Notes under the pieces: generated by a model
Databases searched by the model: none
Seen by the model: the letters and a program-made list of their open reading frames with translations, nothing else
Told to the model about the DNA's origin: nothing
Shown: positions 1 through 11,528 of the stretch, piece by piece
Position numbering within the stretch: the stretch's first letter is position 1
Layout: each line of letters opens with the position of its first letter
Program-made: the position numbers and the translations under genes
Origin: Anaeramoeba ignava
Lineage: Eukaryota; Metamonada; Anaeramoebidae
Assembly (NCBI GenBank): GCA_028826165.1
Contig: JAPDFW010000082.1
Coordinates: 325,001 to 371,713 of the forward strand
DNA: 46,713 bases
Direction of reading: 5' to 3'

Positions 1-1452
1 AAATAAATATATATAAAATAAACATATAAAACAAATATAAAATATAAACAAAATAAATAAAATATAAATATATAAATAAATATAAAATAAATAAACATAT
101 AAATAAATATATAAATAAATAAAATAATATATAAATAAATATATAAAAAAATAAATAAATATAAACAAATAAAAATAAATAAACAAAATAAAATAAATAT
201 ATAAATAAAAATATAAATATAAATATATAAACAAAATTATAAATAAAAAATAAATAAATAAAATATATAAATAAATATATAAAAAATATAAATAAAAAAT
301 AAAATAAAATATATAAAATAAAATATAAATAAAAAATAAACAAATAAATAAATGAAAAAATAAAAATAAAATATAAATAAACAAATATAAAATAAAAAAA
401 TAAATAAAAATATAAAAACAAATAAATAAATATATAAACAAAAAAAATAAAATATAAAAAATATATAAACAAATATATAAAATAAAATAAAATAAATATA
501 TAAATTAAAAACAAAAAATAAATAAATAAAAACATAAATACAAAATAAATAAATATAAAAAAATACATAAATAAACAAATATATAAATAAAAATATAAAA
601 TAAATAAATAAATATATAAAACAAATATATAAAATAAACATATAAAATAAAAATATATAAACAAAAAATATATAAACAAACATATAAAAAATATATAAAA
701 TAAAAACATATAAATAAAATATATAAAATAAAAAATATATAAATAAAATAAATATAAATAAAACATAAAATAATAAAATAAATAAATAAACAAATAAAAA
801 AAATAAAAATAAAAAATAAAAAAATATGTAAAATAAATATATAAAAAAAAAAAAAAAATAAATAAATAAAATAAACAAATAAATAAACAAATAAATATAA
901 AAAAATAAAACAAATATATAAAAATAAAATATAAAACAAATATATAAATAAACATATAAATGTAAAATATAAATAAAAAAAATAAATATAAATAAAATAT
1001 ATAAATAAATTTATAAACAAATTATAAACAAAATATAAAAATAAATATATAAAATAATTATAAAATAAATAAAAAATTTAAAAACAAAAAAATATAAAAT
1101 AAATAAATAAATAAATATATAAATAAATATATAAAACAAAATTTATAAATAAACTTTACAAATAAACTTATAAATAAACTTGTAAACAAATATATATAAA
1201 TAAATATATAAATAAATATGTAAATAAATATGTAAATAAATATATAAATAAATATATAAATAAATATATAAATAAATATATAAATAAATTTATAAATAAA
1301 TTTGTAAATAAATTTATAAATTTGTAAATAAATTTGTAAATAAATTTATAAATAAATATAAATAAATTTGTAAATAAATATATAAATAAACTTGTAAATA
1401 AATTTGTAAATAAACTTGTAAATAAACTTGTAAATAAATTTATAAATAAATT
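1..1452. repeat. AT simple-repeat block at window start
   Basis: This stretch is built from drifting copies of short A-rich units (AAATAAATATATA, AAACATATA). From about 1150 it changes to units like AAATAAATTTGTA. C and G are nearly absent on the + strand except for scattered C or G in the unit. The long minus-strand open frames here encode only Phe/Ile/Tyr/Leu low-complexity sequence and are not credible proteins. I see no gene. Ordinary sequence begins near 1453. Confidence 0.9.
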
Positions 1453-2100
1453 TGCTTGAGAATTTTGAATTTCTATAATAAAAATACTTTAGTTGAAAAA
1501 ATTGAATTTCGGAATTCAATATTTTCAGAATTAATTAAAGTTTGTATTGTAAATGAATCATGTAAAAGATTTAACTGTGCAGGATAATGTTTATTTTGAA
1601 TTAAAACTTTTACCTAAAAAATTTTAATTTTAATTTAAATTATTTTATTTTTTTTATTTTTTTTATTTTTTATTTTTTTACTTCAAAATTTGAAGATTCT
1701 TTAATAAAATTTATTTGAATTTTGTTAAAAATATCAATCATTTTTAATTTGGGGGTTGAATTAAGAAAAATAAAAAAAAATAAATTAAAAATAAAAATTA
1801 AAATTAAAATTAAAATTAAAAATTTTTTAATTGTCTTGTTTATTTAAAAAAGATCAATAAAAAAAAAAATAAAAAAAAAATTTTTTTTTCTTATTACTTA
1901 ATTTTTACGAAAAATTAATAATTTTATTATTTGAGTATAAAAGAAAAAAAAAAATTTTTTTTTTGATCATTTTTTCTTTTTAAATTTCTACTTTTTTAAA
2001 ATAGATTTTTAAACTTTATTATATTTTTTTTCCTTTTTTTTTATTAAATTAAAAAAAAAAAAAAAACTTAAAAAGTAGGATTTCTTATTAAATAAAATCA
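1453..2100 (+). promoter_or_regulatory. Intergenic/upstream region of HSP90
   Basis: This is AT-rich non-coding sequence with homopolymer A and T runs and no gene that I can see. A TCATTTTTT element near 1967 resembles the initiator-like element upstream of other genes here. A GAAGATTC palindrome at 1692-1699 has the GAA-nn-TTC form of a two-unit heat-shock element. It lies about 400 bases from the ATG, and one such match is expected by chance in AT-rich DNA, so its role is a guess. Confidence 0.35.
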
Positions 2101-4655
2101 ATGGCAGAACCAGAAACATTTAAATTTGAAGCAGAAATTAATCAACTCCTTAGTTTGATTATCAACACCTTTTATTCAAATAAAGAAGTTGCATTAAGAG
2201 AATTAATTAGTAACTCATCTGATGCATTAGATAAAATTAGATATAAAGGATTGAAAGACAAAACACAATTAGAAGGTGCACCAGAACTTTTTATTCATTT
2301 ACTTCCTGATAAAGAAAACAATACATTAACAATTCAAGATACAGTAAGTGTCTTTTGTTTTTGTTTTTATTTTTATTTTTGTTTTTATTTTTATTTTTAT
2401 TATTGTTTTTATTATTGTTTTTGTTTTTATTTTTATTTTTATTTTTATTTTTGTTTTTATTTTTGTTTTTTATTTTTATTTTTATTTTTATTTTTGTTTT
2501 TGTTTTTATTTTTGTTTTTGTTTTTATTTTTATTTTTATTTTTATTATTTTTGTTTTTATTTTTGTTATTAAATGTTTATTTATTTTGTTTTATTATTTT
2601 TAGGGTATTGGAATGACAAAAGATGAATTGGTTGCTAATTTAGGAACAATCGCTCGTTCAGGAACTAAATCATTTATGGAAGCTTTAACTGCTGGTGCTG
2701 ATATTTCTATGATTGGTCAATTTGGTGTTGGTTTTTATTCAGCTTTTTTGATTGCAGACAAAGTTACAGTTATCAGTAAACACAATGATGACCAACAATA
2801 CATCTGGGAATCAAGTGCTGGTGGAACTTTCACAATCACTCCTGATAATGGAGAACCACTTGGAAGAGGAACAAAAATTATCCTTCATTTGAAAGATGAT
2901 CAATTAGAGTTTTTGGAAGAAAGCAAAATCAAAAACATTGTCAAGAAACACAGTGAGTTCATTTCATATCCAATTTCTTTATGGAAGGAAGAAGAAAAAG
3001 AAACTGAAATTTCTGATGATGAAGATGAAGATGAGAAAAAAGAAGAAGATGAAAAGAAAGATGAAGACGAGAAGAAAGATGAAGATGAGAAGAAAGATGA
3101 AGATGAGAAGAAAGATGAAGATGAAAAGAAGGAAGAAGATGAAAAGAAAGATGAAGATGAAAAGAAAGATGAAGATGACCAAACAGACCAACCCAAAGTT
3201 GAAGAAATTGATGAAGAGAAAGAAAACGAGAAGAAAGAAAAGAAAAAGAAGAAGATCAAAACTGTTACTCATGACTGGGAACTTCTTAACAAACAAAAAC
3301 CCATCTGGACAAGAAAACCTGATGAAATCACCAAAGAAGAATATGCTTCCTTCTACAAGACCATTTCCAACGATTGGGATGAACATATGGCTGTCAAACA
3401 CTTTTCTATTGAAGGATCTCTTGAATTCACAGCCATTTTATTTGTTCCCAAAAGAGCACCATTCGATTTGTTTGAACCACGCAAGAAGATGAATAACATC
3501 AAACTTTATGTGCGCAGAGTGTTTATTACCGACGAGGCTAAGGATATCATTCCCGAATATCTTAACTTTGTCAAGGGTATTGTTGATTCTGAAGATTTGC
3601 CATTGAACATTTCTCGAGAAACCCTTCAACAAAACAAGATCATGAGAGTTATCAAGAAGAACTTGATAAAGAAATCAATCGAGCTTTTCAACGACATTAG
3701 CGAAAATAAAGAGGATTTCAAGAAGTTCTACGAGTCATTTGGCAAGAATATCAAACTCGGAATTCACGAAGATTCTGAAAATCGAGACAAACTTGCTGAA
3801 CTTCTTCGTTACAACTCAACTAAAAGCAAGGACGAGCTTACCAGTTTGAAGGATTACGTGACACGAATGAAGGATGGACAAAAATCCATCTATTACATCA
3901 CAGGCGAAAGCAAAGAAACTGTTGAAAAATCACCATTTCTTGAGAAGATGAGAAAGAAGGATATTGAGGTTCTTTTCTTGACTGAACCCATTGATGAATA
4001 CTGTGTCACACAACTCAAAGAATACGAAAAGAAAAAACTTATCAACATTACAAAGGAAGGTCTCGATCTTGAAGAGACAGAAGAAGAAAAGAAGAAGGCA
4101 GAAGAACTCAAACAACAAAATGAGGCTCTTTGCAAGTTCATGAAGGATGCACTTGGAGACAAAGTTGAGAAAGTTGTTGTTGGCAAACTTTTGACCGACA
4201 CTCCATGCATTCTTGTAACTGGCGAGTTTGGATGGTCAGCAAATATGGAAAGAATTATGAAGGCTCAAGCTCTTCGTGATAGCACAATGTCTACTTATAT
4301 GGTTTCCAAAAAAACACTTGAAATTAATCCAGAACATTCTATCATTTCTGAATTGAGAACCAAAGTTGATAAGGATTCAAGTGATAAGCATGCCAAAGAA
4401 TTGGTTGTTCTTCTTTTTGAATCTGCTTTACTTTATTCAGGATTTTCATTAGATGATCCTTCTGGATTTGCAAAGAGAATTCACAACATGATTGCTGTTG
4501 GATTGGGTGTACAAAATGATGGTCCTACTTTGGATCTTGATCAAGAACTTCCTAAGTTAGAGACTCAAGATGAAGTTGAGAAGATTGAAGATGAGAAAGA
4601 TGAGAAAGAAAAGAAAGAAACTGAAGATGATATGGATATGGAAAATGTTGATTAA
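2101..4655 (+). CDS. HSP90: Cytosolic Hsp90 chaperone, two exons
   Basis: Exons 2101-2343 and 2604-4655 give 764 aa. The intron is GTAAGT...TAG, phase 0, and falls inside the ATP-binding motif: exon 1 ends IQDT and exon 2 begins [10 protein letters not shown], rebuilding the conserved DTGIGM. In order there are the N-terminal ATPase (start [18 protein letters not shown], with [14 protein letters not shown]), a charged linker at about 210-300 with DEDEKK repeats, the middle domain ([30 protein letters not shown]) and the C-terminal dimerisation domain. The protein ends MENVD rather than the usual cytosolic MEEVD. Absence of a signal peptide and of KDEL supports a cytosolic form. C-ending codons are frequent, fitting high expression. 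Identification is certain from length and motifs. Confidence 0.98.
2344..2603 (+). repeat. HSP90 intron made of TTTTTATTTTTG repeats
   Basis: Between the GTAAGTGTC donor and the TTATTTTTAG acceptor the 260-base intron is almost purely T5A/T5G hexamers on the sense strand. Open frames through it encode only Phe/Leu/Tyr/Val repeats and are spurious. The T-richness acts as an extended polypyrimidine tract. Confidence 0.9.
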
Positions 4656-4951
4656 TTCTTTTAACATAACAAAAACAAAACAAAACAAAAACAAAACAAA
4701 ACAAAACAAAACAAAACAAAAACAAAACAAAACAAAAACAAAATTCAAAACCTTTTTCTTTCTTTCTTTTTTTTTTTAACTCAAAAATTAATTAAAAGAA
4801 ACTAAACTTCTCAAGTTCAATCAACAATCAAAAAAAAGTTTTTTTCATTTTTTTATTTTCTTTTTTTTCTTTTTCTTTTTCTTTTTACAAACAAAATTCA
4901 AAACAAAATTCAAAACAAAACAAAAACAAAACAAAACAAAACAAAATTAAA

Positions 4952-6101
4952 ATGAAAATTGAAGTTTATTTTTCTTTAATTTTTCTTCTTTTGATTTTAA
5001 TTTTTCAATTAAATTTTTCAATTAATTTACAAAAGGATGATTGTAATCAATATGAAAATTGTACTGATTGTTTAACAAAACCAGACCAAAAAGGAGATTG
5101 TATATGGTGTGAAAATAATTCAATTTGTCAAACTTCTACAAATTTTTGTCCAAATAATATAACTAATTCAACTAATTGCCCAACACCAACACCATCACCT
5201 TCTACATCACCATCTACATCACCATCTACATCACCTTCTACATCACCATCTACATTAATTCACCTTCTAATTCACCATCTACATCACCTTCTAATTCACC
5301 TTCTAATTCACCATCTAATTCACCTTCTAATTCTTCCTTTAATTTTTTTGCATTTATAATTTCACATTTCTTTTTTTTCTTCTAATTCACCTTTTTCTTT
5401 TCATTTTAATTCCTTTCTATCATTCGCCATTTTATTTCTACTATTTGGTCACCTCATTTCATATCGCCACTAATTATCATTTTTCATTTTCTAATTCGCC
5501 ATCTGATTTCACCTTCTATTTCACTTTCATCTAATTCATATTCACCTTTTTCATCACCTTTACATTCACCTTTTAATTCAATTTCCATCTTCTAATTCAC
5601 TTTTCTAATTTGCCTTCTTTAATTCATTCTTTCATCATTCTTTCACCTTCTAATTCACCTTCTACATCACCTTCTAATTCACCATCTACATCACCTTCTA
5701 ATTCACCAACACCAACACCATCAGAAACACCAACACCAACACCTTCTAATTCACCAACACCAACACCATCTAATTCACCAACACCAACACCAACACCAAC
5801 ACCAACACCTTCTGAATCACCATCTAATTCACCTTCTAATTCACCTTCTGAATCACCTTCTGAATCACCATCTAAATCACCTTCTGAATCACCACAACCA
5901 AGCCAAAGTGAAAATAAATCAAATTCTGCAGTTGTTTATGCTTCAGTCATTATCATTTTATCTGTTGGTGGATTCTTATTTTATTATCATCATAAACGCA
6001 AACAAAGTAATAGAGAATTTCATCCAATTAATCAACAACCCCAAGAAACTGAAATGGGAGCAGGACTTTTTGATATAAATGGAGATGAATTTGATGATTA
6101 G
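4952..6101 (+). pseudogene. PSI-domain, Ser/Pro-rich type I membrane protein, frameshifted
   Basis: The N-terminus is a signal peptide (MKIEVYFSLIFLLLILIFQL) followed by a Cys-rich PSI/plexin-like module (DCNQYENCTDCL, GDCIWCENN, then further Cys). A SPST/SPSN/TPTP stalk follows. The C-terminal part (about 5640-6101) continues the stalk, then has one membrane helix (VVYASVIIILSVGGFLFYY), a basic stop-transfer (HHKRKQ) and an acidic tail. The two halves are in different frames. The stalk reads in frame to about 5257, shifts once, runs to about 5340, and then 5340-5640 is a decayed version of the same repeat. That stretch has essentially no AG and only one GT, so splicing cannot remove it. Either the gene is broken or the repeat is mis-assembled. 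An adhesin or receptor role is inferred from architecture only. Confidence 0.7.
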
Positions 6102-6301
6102 AATTAAAAACAAAAATATTCCATATTTTTTTTTTGTTTGAATTGCTTATTTTTTTTTAATCAAAAAAATTTAAAAAAATCAAAAAATTTTTTTTCATTT
6201 TTTTTCTTTTTTCTTTTTTTCTTTTTTTTAATTTAAATTTCGGAAAAATTGGAAATAAAAAATAAAAATAAAAATAAAAACTAAAATAAAAATTAAACGG
6301 T

Positions 6302-9300
6302 ATGGGAATTTGCAAATCAACACCACGAAACATGACGGAGAATTATTCGCACAACGGGAAGAATACAACACAACTTCCTGATTTTCTACGGCGATGCGAA
6401 CAATTAAGGACACTTGACATATCGGGAAATCGGGTCAACCAATTACCACAACAGCTTCTGAAATACAACACGCTAGAAACCTTAGAGTGGCGAGAGAATC
6501 ATCTCGAGAAGTTTCCGACAAGCATTCTCCGACTGTCAAGACTTCAGAACCTCGATCTGTCTGGGAATTTGATCTCGGAAATACCCGAGCAAATTTCCCG
6601 ATTGAAAAGTTTAAACATCTTGAATTTATCAGCAAACCGACTCGCATCAATCCCACAAATGCATTGCTCCGCCTTTGCAATGCTTTCCGGATTGCGGATC
6701 TTGAATCTCGACCGCAATCATCTGACAGAGTTTCCAGGGTGTTTATTGGCACTACAAAATCTCAGAGAACTGGGAATCAATGGGAACAAATTAGAGACCT
6801 TGCGAGTGCATCATGACGGACAATATTCCCAGTTCGAGAGTCTTATTGTGCTCACTGTGGAATCCAATGTATTGACAGAATTTTTCGATCCAAAAAGTTC
6901 GCCTTTATTCGCAAAGTTACAGACACTAGCAATTGCGCATAATAGGATCACGAAGCTGCCCAATACGATCAAGGATCTTAAGGAGCTGAAGACGCTGAAG
7001 ATGGATCATAACCTTGTGGAGGAAATTGATCCTGCGCTGGGTGATCTGAATAAACTAAATGTGCTCAACTTGTCGGGTAACTTGATCCGACAGTTCCCCG
7101 AGATGGACCCTAATGGCATAGGGTTCTCGCTTGTTGAGCTTCTTCTCGACTCGAACAATCTCTCCCGTGTCCCCACTCTTGTCAACCGTCTTCGTTCTCT
7201 GCGCAAATTGGGGCTGTCAAAGAATAGGATTTCAGATGTCAGTATTCATTCCCCAAGTATCTCACATTTGGATCTTTCATCAAACCTCGTGGATAATCTT
7301 TCCGATGATACTTTCTCCCGAGCACTTTCTCTACAGACTCTTCTTCTTGGCGGGAACAATCTCCAACGACTTCCAAAATCCTTGAATTCGCTCAATCAGC
7401 TGTCAACTTTGAATGTTTCCAAAAATAAGATTCAATCTCTTCCTTTTGAATTTGCTCAACTAACAAGCTTGACCTATCTCGATCTCTCCAGCAATGTGAT
7501 CAAAGAGCTTCCCCAAGAATTCGGGACTTTAACGGCTCTCGGTACTCTTCTTCTCAACGGAAATCTCCTTGTCAAACTCCCTCCCACTTTTTCGCGTCTT
7601 CACAAACTCGTCTCACTCAATCTTGCTTGTAACTTGTTTGATCGTTTCCCGAACCCAATATGCTTTCTGCAGAGACTCGAGCGTCTTAATATCTCCAACT
7701 GCAAACTCTCTTATCTGCCTTCCCGCGTGTTCTCTCTTACTTCTCTTCGCTCCCTTGATGTCAGCAACAACAGAATATACTATCTTCCAAGAATCCCTGG
7801 TAGATCTTCTGCTCTCGCCTCCCTCAATCTCAGCGCAAACCACATCCTTTCTGTATCAACAAAATTCTTCCAACAAATTGCTCATTCAAAACAATCCCCT
7901 ATATCTTTGGATCTTTCTTCAAATAGTATTCCAGAGCTTCCCAATGTTCCTGATCTTCTTTCTAATGTTGCAGATCTTGATATCTCACATAACGCCCTTC
8001 TCACATTCCCTCCTGCACCTCTCCAGAATCTTCCTGCCTTGCGTTCCCTCAATATTTCCTTCAACCAAATTTCCGATCTCGATCTTTCTCCTCTCAGCGC
8101 AAGTCCCATTCTCCAGATTCTCCGTCTCGAAGGCAACTCTCTTGCTCCACAATTCCTCCAAACTCTTCGCCATTTTGATTCTTCAAAGACTCCCTCTAAT
8201 TCTAATTCTAATCCTAATCCTAATTCCAATCCTAATTCCAATCCTAATCCTAACCCTCTTTTAACCCCCATTTTTCCGGCACTTTCTGACATCTCAATCT
8301 CTATTGTTCCTCACTTCTCTTTCTCCTCAATACGCTCTGTCAATCCTCATTCTCTTCGTTTCCGTGTTGGTTCTTCAGAAACTCGCGGCGATCGTTTATC
8401 TATGGAAGATGCTATTGATATCCGTGGAAACTTTTCCAGATATGCTAATATGGAACTTTTTGCACTTTATGATGGTCATTTCGACCGTTCTGCTGCTCAT
8501 TTTGCAAGTGCTCATTTGTCTTCTCTTATTGAAACCTCTATTATTGGATTACTTACAAAACGTCCCTGTAAGGCTCCTTCTACATACCCCTTTTCACAAA
8601 ACATATCCCCTAAAAATGTCAATGTCGCAAACGAAAATTTTGACATTAATCTTGATTCACAGAACGAAGATCCTTCTCATCCCAATACAATCAATGTCAA
8701 AAATCAAAATCAAATTCAAAATCAAAATCAAAATCAAAATCAAAATCAAAATAAAATTCAAAATCAAAATTTAAACAAAATTAAAAACCAAGAACCTTTT
8801 TTCGAAATTGATCCACCTTCAGATATTCAAGTCTCAGATATCAGACAATCACTAATCCAAACATTTCGGAAATTCAACGACACATTAAAATCAAAGCAAA
8901 TAAAATCTGGAACAACTGCACTAATTGGATTATTCATAGCAGATTTATGTTTTGTTGCCAACATTGGGGATTCACGTGCAGTACTTAATCGAAACGGAAG
9001 AGCAGTGCGATTATCATTTGATCACCAGCCAAAAATCCCAGAAGAACGAGCACGAATCACAGCGCTTGGTGGTATTGTATCAGCAGATGGCCGAATCAAC
9101 GGAGTGCTTGGCGTTTCTCGTTCTTTCGGTGATTTTGCATTTTCACCATTTGTCACTTGCGATCCTTATGTTTCTGTCACTTCGATCCAAAAAGGAGATC
9201 GTCATCTTATTCTTGCTTGTGACGGTGTTTGGGATGTTCTTTCTGACCAAGATGCTGTTGATGCTGCAAAATTTGCTGATGATCCTCAAGTTGCCGCTTT

Positions 9301-9886
9301 GAGAATTAGAAATTTCGCTCTTGCTTCTGGAAGTACTGATAATATTTCTGTGATTGTTATTGATTTGGATCCTGCCAAACATTTAAATCCTCAAAATCCT
9401 ACTAATCTAGATACAGAACGCAGAGAACAACTTATTTCTCTTGCGGAATTCGAGAAGGAAAATCAAGAGTTATTGAAAATTAATGAGACAAAACAAAAGA
9501 TGATCCAACATTTTGAAACTGGAGATTCTTTTAGTGATGATATTTCTTTATCTGAAGATTTAAAAGAAGAAGATGATTTAAAAGAAAATGAAAATTTAAA
9601 TGAAAATGAAAATTTAAATGAAAATCAAAATTTAATTCAAAATCAAAATCAAAATCAAAAAAATATTTATATTAATAATGATAATGATAATGATAATGAC
9701 TTAAATATAGAAACTTGGGTTGATATGGAAAATACTCTCGATTTTCGTCAAAATCCTCTTCTTAATCATCCAAAAAAAAATCTTAGTTTTGATATAAACA
9801 AATTAGACTTCGAATTGGAAAATTTGGATTTTCCTTTTGATTCTTTATCAAATAAAACAAATATAGATCAGAATAATCATAATTAA
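6302..9886 (+). CDS. Leucine-rich repeat PP2C-type Ser/Thr phosphatase
   Basis: An intronless 1194-aa protein. It starts MGICKS, an N-myristoylation-type start with a neighbouring Cys that could be palmitoylated, so membrane anchoring is likely. Residues about 28-625 are around 25 LRRs (for example LRTLDISGNRVNQLPQ). After an Asn/Pro spacer, a PP2C domain spans about 690-1025. Its motifs are RGDRLSMED near 695, LYDGHFD near 724 (the family usually has DGHGG), SGTTA near 869, ANIGDSRAV near 889, SRSFGD, ACDGVWDV near 974 and GSTDN near 1010. The metal-binding Asp residues are present, so it should be active. An Asn/Gln insert (about 800-830) lies inside the domain, and the tail is Asn/Glu/Asp-rich. 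Related LRR-PP2C and PHLPP-like proteins are known in amoebae and animals. The LRR part is visibly richer in G+C than its neighbours. Confidence 0.95.
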   Translation: MGICKSTPRNMTENYSHNGKNTTQLPDFLRRCEQLRTLDISGNRVNQLPQQLLKYNTLETLEWRENHLEKFPTSILRLSRLQNLDLSGNLISEIPEQISRLKSLNILNLSANRLASIPQMHCSAFAMLSGLRILNLDRNHLTEFPGCLLALQNLRELGINGNKLETLRVHHDGQYSQFESLIVLTVESNVLTEFFDPKSSPLFAKLQTLAIAHNRITKLPNTIKDLKELKTLKMDHNLVEEIDPALGDLNKLNVLNLSGNLIRQFPEMDPNGIGFSLVELLLDSNNLSRVPTLVNRLRSLRKLGLSKNRISDVSIHSPSISHLDLSSNLVDNLSDDTFSRALSLQTLLLGGNNLQRLPKSLNSLNQLSTLNVSKNKIQSLPFEFAQLTSLTYLDLSSNVIKELPQEFGTLTALGTLLLNGNLLVKLPPTFSRLHKLVSLNLACNLFDRFPNPICFLQRLERLNISNCKLSYLPSRVFSLTSLRSLDVSNNRIYYLPRIPGRSSALASLNLSANHILSVSTKFFQQIAHSKQSPISLDLSSNSIPELPNVPDLLSNVADLDISHNALLTFPPAPLQNLPALRSLNISFNQISDLDLSPLSASPILQILRLEGNSLAPQFLQTLRHFDSSKTPSNSNSNPNPNSNPNSNPNPNPLLTPIFPALSDISISIVPHFSFSSIRSVNPHSLRFRVGSSETRGDRLSMEDAIDIRGNFSRYANMELFALYDGHFDRSAAHFASAHLSSLIETSIIGLLTKRPCKAPSTYPFSQNISPKNVNVANENFDINLDSQNEDPSHPNTINVKNQNQIQNQNQNQNQNQNKIQNQNLNKIKNQEPFFEIDPPSDIQVSDIRQSLIQTFRKFNDTLKSKQIKSGTTALIGLFIADLCFVANIGDSRAVLNRNGRAVRLSFDHQPKIPEERARITALGGIVSADGRINGVLGVSRSFGDFAFSPFVTCDPYVSVTSIQKGDRHLILACDGVWDVLSDQDAVDAAKFADDPQVAALRIRNFALASGSTDNISVIVIDLDPAKHLNPQNPTNLDTERREQLISLAEFEKENQELLKINETKQKMIQHFETGDSFSDDISLSEDLKEEDDLKENENLNENENLNENQNLIQNQNQNQKNIYINNDNDNDNDLNIETWVDMENTLDFRQNPLLNHPKKNLSFDINKLDFELENLDFPFDSLSNKTNIDQNNHN

Positions 9887-10185
9887 TTATTAAAATTTAG
9901 ATTAAAATATTAATATTATTATTAGAATATGAATTTCAAATGAAAAAAAAAAGTAATATAAGAAAAAGTGATTCTTTTCAAATTTTGTAATTAAAATTTA
10001 AATTAAAAAATTATCTTTCAAAATTCTCATCTTCAAAAATACATTCTTTAACTTCATTTCCAATATTTTTTTTTAATATTGTTTATGAATTCAATGATAA
10101 TTCATTTTAAATAAAATTTTTGTGTTCTTTATTTTTTTCATTTTTTCATTTTTTTCATTTTTCTTTTTCATTTTTCTTATATAAA

Positions 10186-11528
10186 ATGTCTTTATCTCAA
10201 AAATTATTTCTTCATAAAACTTTCTTTTTTCTTTTTACAAATAAAAGAATAAATCTTAAATTCTCACTTGAAAAAAAATTTAAAACTCAAGTAAAAAAAC
10301 ATAATTCAAAATTAATTCAAAATTTTTAATCCAAAAAAAAAAAATTTTTTTTCATTTTATTAAGATTATTCTTCCAAAAAATCAATCAAAAAAAATTCAA
10401 AAACAACAACAACAAAATTCCTTTATAGAAATTGAAATCAATGGAAATGATCAAAAATCAATTAATTTAACAATTCAAGAAATTTTTAAAATTGCACGAA
10501 AAAACAGAAAATTTACACATTTCATCTCAATTCCTTTAAATCAATCAACTTTCCAAGAAAATTTAAAAAAAATTCAAGAAAAAATACAAGAGGTTTATTC
10601 AGAACCACAAAATAAATCAATTCCATTCAACAAAAATTTTTTTACTCCAATAGAAAAAAATCATTTCACACTTTTTATGATTTCAATATTTTCACAAGTT
10701 CATTTAGAAAAAGCAAAAAATATTCTTCGTAATTTCAAATTTGATTTGGATCTCAACAAAATAACTCTTTCTTTAAAAGGAATAGGAACATTCCAAAACT
10801 CAATTGCTTCAAATTGCAGAGTTTTATTTGCAAAATTTAATAAAGAAGATTACAATTCAAGTTTTGAAGCTATTCATCAAATTTCCATCAATTTAAAAAA
10901 GCAATTTATTAATTCGGGCATTCAAGTTGATCCAGAACCTCTTCAACTTCATGCTACTATTTTTAAAATTCGTCCAACAGGCAGAAATAAAGCTGGAATT
11001 AATATCAATCCACTTTTACAAAATTCTCAACTTATAGATTTTTTTTTTGGAAAAGAAAAACTTTCAGAAATTCATTTATCTTCTTTATCTCCTTCTTTAG
11101 GATATTATAATTCTGAGGAAGTTTTTTTTGTTTCTAAAACGCATAGAAATACAGAACAAAATGAAAATCAAAACAAAAACAAAAACAAAAACAAAAACAA
11201 AAACAAATATAAAAACAAAAACCAAAACAAAAACAAAAATCAACATTCAATTAATTCAAATTCAAATTCAAATTCAAATTCAAATTCAAATTCAAATTCA
11301 AATTCAAATTCAAATTCTGATTCTGATTCTGATTCTGATTCTGATTCTGATTCTGATTCTGATTCTAATTCAAATTCTAATTCTAATTCAAATTCTAATT
11401 CTAATTCTAATTCTAATTCTAATTCTAATTCTAATTCTAATTCAAATTCAAATTCTAATTCAAATTCTAATTCTAATTCTGATTCTGATTCTGATTCTGA
11501 TTCTGATTCTGATTCTGATTCTAATTAA
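10186..11528 (+). CDS. AKAP7/ASCC1-like 2H phosphoesterase with Ser-Asn/Asp tail
   Basis: Exons 10186-10290 and 10365-11528 join at phase 0 (donor GTAAAA, acceptor ATTAAG), giving 422 aa. The joined frame runs without a stop from MSLSQKLFLHKT through RKFTHFISIPL, a family signature near the start of the domain. The two catalytic HxT motifs of 2H phosphoesterases are present: HFT at about 136-138 (KNHFTLFM) and HAT at about 231-233 (LQLHATIFKI). VLFAKF between them is also typical. The family cleaves or binds cyclic and 2',5' nucleotides or RNA ends; the substrate here is unknown. The basic, acid-free N-terminus could be an organelle presequence (inference). Residues about 330-422 are pure SN then SD dipeptides. 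The intron is my prediction, made because both HxT motifs are then in one frame. Confidence 0.8.

Noticed and set aside
237-1020. Long minus-strand open frames rich in Phe, Ile, Tyr and Leu
   Set aside because: They are translations of ATAAAT-type simple repeats, with no domain, no codon structure and no normal composition.
1692-1699. Heat-shock element GAAGATTC upstream of HSP90
   Set aside because: A single two-unit match 400 bases upstream in AT-rich sequence is expected by chance; kept only as a remark in the upstream region.
5100-5733. An intron rescuing the frame of the PSI-domain gene
   Set aside because: The decayed stretch has one GT and no AG. A donor at about 5099 and an acceptor at about 5732 would not match the local splice-site style.
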